6,412 nt of DNA. It comes from Chloroflexota bacterium (GTDB lineage: Bacteria; Chloroflexota; Dehalococcoidia; UBA1151; UBA1328). Below, piece after piece: positions 1-5,653 of this stretch. Positions within the stretch are counted from its first letter, which is position 1; the number at the start of each line of letters is the position of its first letter. The translations under genes were made by a program, and so were the position numbers. Below the pieces are notes generated by a model. That model did not search any database, was not told the DNA's origin, and saw nothing but the letters and a program-made list of their open reading frames with translations. The stretch lies in the NCBI GenBank assembly GCA_002687335.1, contig NYZY01000058.1:1-6412 (forward strand), in the 5' to 3' direction.

Positions 1-91
1 ATCCTGTCCAAAAATCATCCACTGAGTTTCCTAGGCAAGTAATTGCGCCCATTCCAGTGATTACAACTCTATTTTCGTGTGTGCTACTCAT
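1..91 (-). CDS. fabF: Beta-ketoacyl-ACP synthase, FabF type (N-terminal fragment)
   Basis: The first 30 codons of a minus-strand gene are present; the rest lies beyond the left edge. The peptide begins MSSTHENRVVITGMGAITCL and continues with GNSVDDFW. The RVVITGMGAxTxxGxxxxxFW pattern is the classic N-terminus of FabF-type condensing enzymes, which elongate acyl-ACP with malonyl-ACP in cytoplasmic fatty acid synthesis. The ATG at 89-91 is the first possible start, because an in-frame TAA lies a few codons upstream with no start codon between. No good Shine-Dalgarno sequence is visible before it. The gene lies 53 bases downstream of folC on the same strand and may be co-transcribed with it. 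The catalytic Cys-His-His residues are outside the window, so FabB or a polyketide-type ketosynthase cannot be strictly excluded. Confidence 0.85.
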   Translation of the reverse strand, partial: MSSTHENRVVITGMGAITCLGNSVDDFWTG

Positions 92-144
92 GTAATCGGT
101 TTGGTATAACTTTTATGGTTACGAAGCCTCTGTTGTTTTCGTTC

Positions 145-1524
145 TCATCTAGACGGGTTTATGTCTGGATATATTTCAGGATTTAGATTGTGTTCGATCT
201 CAATTATCTCAGCAGCTATAAACAGTGACCCCGTAGCAATAATTAGATCACCTGAATGAGCCATGTATTTTGCTCTGTTTAAAGCATCGATTGTGTTCCT
301 GGTGGCTGCGGTTATGGTAATTTTACTCTCATCTAAAGTCCTTGCCAGTTGTAAATGGGTGAGAGACTTGGGATGTCTTGACTCTGTAACAATAATTTTA
401 GGATTTAGTGGCATTAATTCCTCTACCAGACCTGCGGGGTCGTGCCCTGCGATTACCCCAATTATAAAAATGGTCTGATTTCGTTCAGGGAATAAATTTT
501 GGATTGATTTGCATAGTGCTCGTGCCGAAGCATCATTGTGTGCACCATCGACGAAAATCGCATTCTTGTTGGCTGAAGCATGAGTCACCAGTTGATTTCG
601 GGCGGGCCATTTAATATTTTTTATGTGCGCTGCGCTTGCGAAGAAATTTATCGGTAAAGCCTGAATGTTTACTTGTTCTAGCACAGCCATAGCGGTGCAA
701 AAGTTGTCGATCTGGTGTGCCCCAAGAAGCGGCAAATGTGATCGTATAGTTTCTTTGCCAATGTTGAATTCTAACTTCACTCCGTCTAATCCCAGATCTT
801 CGGTATTTATAATTTCCACATTAGATTGCGAATCGATCACATCACTTTTTTGTTCGTGGGCAGTTGAACAGATTGCTTCATATGCCTCTAGATTTTGAGG
901 GGCCAAGACTACTGGTATTCCGGGTTTGATGATTCCTGCTTTTTCCTTAGCAATTAGTTCAATCGTTCCGCCTAGTACGTTTACGTGGTCCAGGCTGATT
1001 GGTGTGATCACAGAAACAAGCGGCGTGATGATATTTGTAGAATCGAGTCGACCACCTAAGCCAACTTCGATTACGCTGATATCTGCTCCAGCATTAGCAA
1101 AATGGCAGAATGCAATTGCTGTCTCTAACTCGAATACAGAGACGATTCCGATGTCACCGTCGCTTGTTACTTGCTCGACTGCTGGCCAAAGCTTGGTAAT
1201 TAGACCTGAGAATTCGGTTTCGGAAATAGGGACTCCGTTTATTCGAAACCGCTCAGTAATTTTATGAATTGAAGGGGATGTGAATAGACCAGTTTTATAT
1301 CCAGTGCCTGCAAGTGACCAGGCGATTAAAGCAGAGGTGCTTCCCTTTCCTTTACTACCTGCAACATGGATGTATTTTTGTCCTTGGTGTGGGTTTCCTA
1401 AGTAATTAAGAAGTCGCTCTACGCGCTTGAGGTGGAAATTGGGGGGGTCATTAGCGCGTGATTTTCTTTCAAAATCAGCGAGAGAAAGTAATTGTGATAT
1501 CGCTTTGTTGTATTCCAAGGACAT
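145..1524 (-). CDS. folC: Folylpolyglutamate synthase / dihydrofolate synthase FolC
   Basis: A 459-residue cytoplasmic Mur-ligase-family enzyme that adds glutamate to folates using ATP, and in bifunctional forms also to dihydropteroate. The length is close to the usual 420-460 for the family. Motifs in order: ATP-binding loop HVAGSKGKGSTS (53-64); substrate loop FTSPSIHKITERFRING (81-97); VIEVGLGGRLDSTN (151-164); SVITPISLDHVNVLG (171-185); EKAGIIKPGIPVV (194-206), the segment that holds the carbamylated Lys in relatives; GAHQIDN (268-274) opening the later part of the central domain; KWPARNQ (305-311); FVDGAHN (324-330) in the C-terminal glutamate ligase domain; and ATGSLFIAAEI (430-440). 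All key motifs are intact. Whether it also has dihydrofolate synthase activity cannot be decided from these motifs. The ATG at 1522-1524 gives a family-like N-terminus but lacks a clear Shine-Dalgarno. A run of seven C residues on the coding strand (1441-1447) encodes part of Asp26-Pro27-Pro28. Transcription is divergent from tldD. Confidence 0.96.
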   Translation of the reverse strand: MSLEYNKAISQLLSLADFERKSRANDPPNFHLKRVERLLNYLGNPHQGQKYIHVAGSKGKGSTSALIAWSLAGTGYKTGLFTSPSIHKITERFRINGVPISETEFSGLITKLWPAVEQVTSDGDIGIVSVFELETAIAFCHFANAGADISVIEVGLGGRLDSTNIITPLVSVITPISLDHVNVLGGTIELIAKEKAGIIKPGIPVVLAPQNLEAYEAICSTAHEQKSDVIDSQSNVEIINTEDLGLDGVKLEFNIGKETIRSHLPLLGAHQIDNFCTAMAVLEQVNIQALPINFFASAAHIKNIKWPARNQLVTHASANKNAIFVDGAHNDASARALCKSIQNLFPERNQTIFIIGVIAGHDPAGLVEELMPLNPKIIVTESRHPKSLTHLQLARTLDESKITITAATRNTIDALNRAKYMAHSGDLIIATGSLFIAAEIIEIEHNLNPEIYPDINPSR

Positions 1525-1693
1525 GGTTCGTTTGTGATCTTAATTGTGCGTCAATGGCATTAACATCAATCATACGTGCTACGACTTTAAAGTTTGTATT
1601 GTTAAAAATTGGTATCTTTTATTTGAAGTATTAGAAAAGCATGGTTGGTTTTCTTTATTCAATCGAATGTTAAATAAGAAACTTAGGAGATTC
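1525..1693. promoter_or_regulatory. Divergent intergenic region between folC and tldD
   Basis: These 169 AT-rich bases separate two genes that run away from each other, so promoters for both directions should lie here. For the rightward cluster a weak sigma-70-like candidate is TTGTAT (1594-1599) with TTTTAT (1617-1622) at a 17-base spacing, matching consensus at 7 of 12 positions. No convincing leftward promoter was found. A perfect 10-base palindrome ACTTTAAAGT sits at 1584-1593 and could be a small operator or chance in AT-rich DNA. The tldD frame is open back to a stop at 1541-1543, but this stretch has no protein-family resemblance and is treated as untranslated. The promoter positions are inference. 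Confidence 0.4.
1685..1689 (+). promoter_or_regulatory. Shine-Dalgarno AGGAG that selects the tldD GTG start
   Basis: AGGAG lies 4 bases before the GTG at 1694. The spacing is slightly short but usable. The alternative in-frame ATG at 1667 has no purine-rich sequence upstream. This site, together with family N-terminus length, is why the GTG was chosen. Confidence 0.6.
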
Positions 1694-3058
1694 GTGAAAT
1701 ATCGGGACATTATTGAAAACGCCCTTCAAAATCATGGTGCTGATTATTGCGAGATCCGCATCGAAGAAACGGATAATACGCGGCTAACCTATCGGGGGGA
1801 TTCACTCGACAGCATTGGGCAAACCAGTGGGCTTGGTGGAAATGTCAGGGCAGCCACAAGGGGCGGATGGGGATTCGCTAGTTTCAATAGCCTCGATGAA
1901 TTGCGTTCGAAAGTAACCGATGCGACCACACAGTCTAGGGCTGTTGGTGATTCAAAAACCGAACTTGCTGAAGTTGATCATTGTGTAGATATAGTTCCAC
2001 CACATATCGTTTGTGATCCATCTCGAATTCCTCTCGGGGAAAAGAAGCGAATTATGGATCACTATAAAGATTTGCTTTTGTCAGTTAACGGTATTAGTAG
2101 CGCCGATATTATTTATGGAGATACGAGTCGGAAAACCTTTTTCGCAAATTCTGATGGTGCTTACATAGAACAAGAGCAGGTTCATGTGATTTCGCGTATT
2201 TCCGCTCAGGCGCGGGACGGCGGAGATGTTCAGCAAGCTGGATTTAGCCTTGGGTCACAGGGGGATTTTAACCTTGTTATGGGTCTAGATGACCAAGTTA
2301 TTGCTGCAGCGAAGCGCGCAGTCTCCTTGTTAGATGCTAAATCACTCGAGGGTGGGGAACGAACCGTCATCCTTGATCCCGTGCTCGCTGGGGTTTTTGT
2401 TCACGAGGCATTTGGGCATCTTTCAGAAGGCGATAATGTTTACGAAAATGAAAAATTGAAAGATATTATGTACATGGGCAGAAAATTCGGTGGTAAGCAT
2501 TTGAACTTCACCGATGGTGCAGCCATACCCGGTTTGCGAGGCAGCTTCAAATATGATGATGAAGGCACTCTGGCGACCCTAACACCGTTAGTTCGCGATG
2601 GCGAATTGGTAGGGAGATTGCACTCACGTGAAACGGCAGCCAAGCTTGGCGAGCGACCAACCGGAAATGCACGGGCTATCGGTTATAACTTTCCGCCTAT
2701 TGTTCGAATGACAAACACGATTATTGAGCAAGGGGAAGCTACTTTCGATGATCTTATCCAAGGTGTTGAGGAAGGAGTGTATGTTCGAAATTGGTACGGA
2801 GGTATGACTCAGCACGAGATGTTCACGTTTTCGTCGGGCGAGGCATACATGATACGTAACGGGGAGATCCAGGAAGCAGTTCGACCCGTTATGCTGACAG
2901 GCAACCTATTTCAGACTCTTAATAATCTTGATGGTGTCGGAAACGATCTGGATATGAACCAAGGTGGCGGTTGCGGTAAAGGCGGTCAGTCTCCCTTGCC
3001 GGTTTCCAACGGTAGCCCCCATATTCGCATACAGAAGTGCCTTATTTCTGGGGCATAA
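1694..3058 (+). CDS. tldD: Metalloprotease TldD, catalytic subunit of TldD/TldE
   Basis: A 454-residue protein of peptidase family U62. With TldE it forms a cytoplasmic protease that degrades unfolded or small peptides; in Escherichia coli it matures microcin B17 and degrades the CcdA antitoxin. The N-terminal part begins MKYRDIIENALQNHGADYCE with the family's helix then strand. The zinc-site motif HEAFGH is at 237-242, with Glu238 the expected catalytic residue. The conserved segment FKYDDEGT has its Asp-Asp-Glu-Gly at 288-291. The third metal ligand is Cys427 in GCGKGGQS near the C-terminus. All catalytic elements are present, so the enzyme should be active. GTG 1694 is preferred over in-frame ATG 1667 and TTG 1544 because only it has an AGGAG and gives a family-like N-terminus. 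It is the first gene of a probable three-gene unit and lies 47 bases before tldE. Confidence 0.95.
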   Translation: MKYRDIIENALQNHGADYCEIRIEETDNTRLTYRGDSLDSIGQTSGLGGNVRAATRGGWGFASFNSLDELRSKVTDATTQSRAVGDSKTELAEVDHCVDIVPPHIVCDPSRIPLGEKKRIMDHYKDLLLSVNGISSADIIYGDTSRKTFFANSDGAYIEQEQVHVISRISAQARDGGDVQQAGFSLGSQGDFNLVMGLDDQVIAAAKRAVSLLDAKSLEGGERTVILDPVLAGVFVHEAFGHLSEGDNVYENEKLKDIMYMGRKFGGKHLNFTDGAAIPGLRGSFKYDDEGTLATLTPLVRDGELVGRLHSRETAAKLGERPTGNARAIGYNFPPIVRMTNTIIEQGEATFDDLIQGVEEGVYVRNWYGGMTQHEMFTFSSGEAYMIRNGEIQEAVRPVMLTGNLFQTLNNLDGVGNDLDMNQGGGCGKGGQSPLPVSNGSPHIRIQKCLISGA

Positions 3059-3093
3059 ATCATTCGTAAATAAAAATATGAAAAAACGAACTT

Positions 3094-3098
3094 GAGAG
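3094..3098 (+). promoter_or_regulatory. Shine-Dalgarno GAGAG for the tldE TTG start
   Basis: GAGAG lies 7 bases before TTG 3106. An in-frame TGA at 3079-3081 blocks any upstream ATG or GTG in this frame, so the TTG is the earliest supported start. The ATG at 3078 is in another frame and opens only a five-codon reading frame. Confidence 0.45.
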
Positions 3099-3105
3099 TA
3101 GAACT

Positions 3106-4428
3106 TTGAGCGAGTCACTTTTAACTGCCGCCACTTCAAAATTTGGGCAGGCTGAGGTTTACCGAGTCGAGTCGGAAAGTCATCCGGTTTTATTCGAGTC
3201 GAATAAATTAAAAGAAATCATGCGACGCGACACCTCGGGCGTAGCTCTGCGGGTGATCGATGATAAGCGAATAGGTTTTACTTCGACTACAAATTCCGAA
3301 CGTGAAAAGGAAATGTTGGATCGCGCTGGCTCACTGGCTCCATTTGGATCGGAGGCTTTTTTCAACTTCCCAGAGCCCACTGAGTATCCGACTGTCGATA
3401 TTTTTGATCCGGCTGTGCTAAAAATTTCGCAGTCTTCGATGGTCGAAACTGGGCAAAGCTTGATCGAGCGTTTACTCGACGAATGGCCAGATCTTCTGTG
3501 CGACGCGCGTATTGGTTGGGGGACCGGTCGTGGACGGATAATGAATTCGGCTGGGATCGACCAGGCATACGAACAGACCAGTTATTATTGTTCTTTAGGT
3601 GTCCAATTAATACGCGGTACTGACATGTTGAATATTTGGACTGGCTTTAGTTCCAGCCATGTATTAGACGAAAATGAGCTTGATCGTTTGCTTCAGACTG
3701 TCAGGGAGTCGTTGCGATGGTCGGAAAATATCGTAAAGGCAACTCCGAGTACTGGTGATATTCCAGTAATTTTCACTCCACGTGGTTTCGCTGCAACTCT
3801 TCTTCATCCCTTACTTTCAGGATTTAATGGCAAAAATGTTGTTAATGAATCCTCACCGCTTTGCGAACGATGGGGAGAAAAGATTGTTGACGAACATATA
3901 TCGGTTTATGACAACCCGTTGATAGGTGGTGCAAGCGGTAGCAGGCCTTTTGATGATGAAGGTGTTGCCAGTAGTAAGACCGCATTGATTGAGAATGGGA
4001 TTGCGGGTCAGCCGCTTTTAGATTTGCAAACTGCTGGGCAGCTCGGCAAATTATCAACAGGTGCTGCTGGTCGTGGGCTGGCCACTACTCCTTCACCGAC
4101 CTCATCGGTCATAGATGTTGCAGCAGGCGACACTTATTTTGAAGACATGATTGCAGGCATCAAAGACGGACTTATTGTTGAAGAACTACTCGGTGCTGGC
4201 CAAGGCAATGAACTGGGTGGTGATTTCAGGGCAAATGTATCGCTCGGTTATAGGATTACAAATGGTGAGATCGTGGGACGTGTTAAGGACACAATGGTTT
4301 CTGGAAATGTTTACAGTGTTCTCTCACAGGTTGAGTATATTGGCGATTCACCAGAGTGGATATTTGGATCATTGCGATCTCCTGCCATTCAATGTCGAGG
4401 CGTCGAAGTTGCTACGAAATCTGAATAG
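3106..4428 (+). CDS. tldE: TldE/PmbA, non-catalytic partner of TldD
   Basis: A 440-residue PmbA/TldE-type member of the TldD family, the usual length. It lacks HExxxH: the equivalent region reads TPRGFAATLLHPLLSGFNGKNV (224-245), as expected for the subunit that completes the TldD active-site chamber without binding metal. Other family blocks are SRPFDDEGVASSKTALIENG (279-298), the LDLQTAGQLG and STGAAGRG stretches (305-324), and the C-terminal core from GIKDGLIVEELLGAGQGNEL (351-370) through VSLGYRITNGEIVGRVKDTMVSGNVY (378-403). The start is TTG with a moderate GAGAG upstream. The gene follows tldD by 47 bases, the usual paired arrangement, which supports heteromer formation. Its last codons form the left arm of a long inverted repeat and its TAG stop lies in the loop. 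No truncation or frameshift is seen. Confidence 0.94.
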   Translation: MSESLLTAATSKFGQAEVYRVESESHPVLFESNKLKEIMRRDTSGVALRVIDDKRIGFTSTTNSEREKEMLDRAGSLAPFGSEAFFNFPEPTEYPTVDIFDPAVLKISQSSMVETGQSLIERLLDEWPDLLCDARIGWGTGRGRIMNSAGIDQAYEQTSYYCSLGVQLIRGTDMLNIWTGFSSSHVLDENELDRLLQTVRESLRWSENIVKATPSTGDIPVIFTPRGFAATLLHPLLSGFNGKNVVNESSPLCERWGEKIVDEHISVYDNPLIGGASGSRPFDDEGVASSKTALIENGIAGQPLLDLQTAGQLGKLSTGAAGRGLATTPSPTSSVIDVAAGDTYFEDMIAGIKDGLIVEELLGAGQGNELGGDFRANVSLGYRITNGEIVGRVKDTMVSGNVYSVLSQVEYIGDSPEWIFGSLRSPAIQCRGVEVATKSE

Positions 4429-4449
4429 GAGATTTCGTAGTAACTGCGA
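4403..4449 (+). repeat. 19-nt inverted repeat (hairpin) around the tldE stop codon
   Basis: The left arm is 4403-4421 and the right arm 4431-4449, with a 9-base loop TGAATAGGA at 4422-4430. The central ten pairs, CTACGAAATC with GATTTCGTAG, are perfect. Extending outward gives 17 Watson-Crick pairs, one G-U pair (4411/4441) and one mismatch (4406/4446). The left arm encodes the tldE residues VEVATKS and the stop TAG (4426-4428) is in the loop. It ends 14 bases before the ATG of the next gene and is followed by a loosely T-rich stretch (TTAGAATTTATTT), not a clean T-run. Possible roles are partial terminator or attenuator, RNA processing or mRNA 3'-end protection. The structure is directly visible; the role is inference. 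Confidence 0.8.
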
Positions 4450-4463
4450 GTTAGAATTTATTT

Positions 4464-5615
4464 ATGGGTCTGGACGAATTCATTAACCAACTTCCCGAAG
4501 ATGATCAATCGGCAATTAACTACGCGTCGCTGCCCCAACTTTCTCGATTAACGGGGCCTGAGGCAAGTGAATTCGGTCAACTTTGGCTGGAGTGGAGTTC
4601 TGAACGGGTTCTTAACATTGTTGAACGGATGGTCTCCCTTTGCGAGACTCAGCCTGATGTTGAGTTCGAGGTTATTTATAAGCAAGGCTTGAACCATCCT
4701 GATCCGGCGGTCCGTGTTGCTTCACTCAAAGGGCTTGAAGAGAGTGAAGATCGAGCGCTTGTAATACCGCTTAGTAAGATACTGAAGTCTGATCCTGCAC
4801 CGGAGGTACGGACAGCTGCCACCATCCCGCTTGCTCATCTTTCGATGATGGCCGAGATCGGTAAGCTTAGCTCGAGATACAGAGAAACTCTTGAAGATAC
4901 GCTCTACGGTGTGTTGGAAGACGAACAGGAAATTCAAGATGTGAAGCTTAAAGTCATGGAGGCTGTTTCGGTTTTTGCTGCTGAGCGTTTGACGACGCAT
5001 ATCGAGTTGGCGTGGGCTTCAGGGGATTTAAAGGCTCGGCAAAGTAGCCTTTTCGCTATGGGACAAACATCTGATCCTAAGTGGATTGGATATGTAATTC
5101 CTGACCTGGAGCACGATGCGGCTTCCGTGAGGTATGAAGCAGCGATGGCAATGGGCGAACTCGGGGACGAACATCATTTACGTGTGATGGACGCACCTCT
5201 TGATGATGAAGATTTAACAGTTCAACTCGCTGCAATTTCTGCTGTGGAACGAATTGGTGGTGATGTAGCTAAGGCAAAACTTGAGTTGAAACTATCCAGC
5301 CCAGAACCTCAGGTGGTGGAGCTTGTCCAGCAGGCCTTGCAGACGATGAAGGGCGAGGAAGATTTGGACGAGGTAGTGACACAGGAGATGGCACGCTCGA
5401 TGTTTGGTTCCACCGACACCTTGCCTGGGATTGATACTGAAGGCTATGAGCCTGCCGAAATGGAAGGCTGGGAGAATCTACCCGATCCTAGTGAGGTAGA
5501 TGACTTTGGAACTGGAGTTACTGATGAGGCTGAGGAACTGGGCCTCGATCGTGGCGATCCGTTCGATATTGATCTCCCGCCTGAAGATCCCTGGGACCAT
5601 GAAGAGAATTTTTAA
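4464..5615 (+). CDS. HEAT-repeat protein with acidic C-terminal tail, function unknown
   Basis: A 383-residue protein with no signal peptide or membrane segment, so probably cytoplasmic. Residues about 68-296 form consecutive helical HEAT-like units. The clearest are 68-96 (NHPDPAVRVASLKGLEES at the end), 99-127 (SDPAPEVRTAATIPLAHL), 208-235 (HDAASVRYEAAMAMGELG), 238-265 (DDEDLTVQLAAISAVERIGG) and 269-296. The units between 143 and 205 are more degenerate. Such solenoids usually bind other proteins. Residues 297-383 are predicted disordered and very acidic, with roughly 30 Asp/Glu and only about two Arg/Lys, plus several Pro and Trp. The N-terminal 60 residues match no family I recognise. The ATG at 4464 is the only start near the frame opening (in-frame TAG at 4452-4454); its Shine-Dalgarno is poor. 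It lies 35 bases after tldE, which suggests but does not prove a link to the TldD/TldE protease, for example as adaptor or scaffold. Confidence 0.85.
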   Translation: MGLDEFINQLPEDDQSAINYASLPQLSRLTGPEASEFGQLWLEWSSERVLNIVERMVSLCETQPDVEFEVIYKQGLNHPDPAVRVASLKGLEESEDRALVIPLSKILKSDPAPEVRTAATIPLAHLSMMAEIGKLSSRYRETLEDTLYGVLEDEQEIQDVKLKVMEAVSVFAAERLTTHIELAWASGDLKARQSSLFAMGQTSDPKWIGYVIPDLEHDAASVRYEAAMAMGELGDEHHLRVMDAPLDDEDLTVQLAAISAVERIGGDVAKAKLELKLSSPEPQVVELVQQALQTMKGEEDLDEVVTQEMARSMFGSTDTLPGIDTEGYEPAEMEGWENLPDPSEVDDFGTGVTDEAEELGLDRGDPFDIDLPPEDPWDHEENF

Positions 5616-5647
5616 CGTACTTTCTTCAGGCGATGGGTTTTTATTTT
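5575..5647 (+). terminator. Candidate rho-independent terminator after the HEAT gene
   Basis: CGCCTGAAGA (5578-5587, inside the last codons of the HEAT gene) pairs perfectly over ten bases with TCTTCAGGCG (5623-5632). With a two-base bulge (5633-5634) the stem can extend by two C-G pairs and one G-U pair to 5637, directly before the T-rich run TTTTTATTTT (5638-5647). The 35-base loop is long for an intrinsic terminator, and a competing shorter hairpin (5600-5607 with 5621-5628) is possible. On the opposite strand the same stem has no T-run, so it would not obviously stop the convergent ROK transcript. Confidence 0.42.
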
Positions 5648-5653
5648 ATGGTC

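Noticed and set aside
926..1267. Plus-strand open frame opposite folC
   Set aside because: It lies entirely antisense to well-conserved FolC motifs and has no family resemblance; a shadow frame.
3062..3091. AT-rich inverted repeat TTCGT/ACGAA between tldD and tldE as a terminator
   Set aside because: Only five pairs with an 18-base loop, and no T-run follows; it is consistent with chance in AT-rich spacer.
3078..3095. Tiny open frame starting at ATG 3078 as a leader or precursor peptide for TldD/TldE
   Set aside because: It encodes only five residues (MKKRT) before a stop and has no ribosome binding site.
4096..4110. ACCGA/TCGGT hairpin inside tldE
   Set aside because: Five pairs within conserved coding sequence, not near a gene boundary; expected by chance.
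4151..4486. Plus-strand open frame overlapping the end of tldE and the start of the HEAT gene
   Set aside because: It overlaps the conserved TldE C-terminal core in another frame and shows no recognisable domain.
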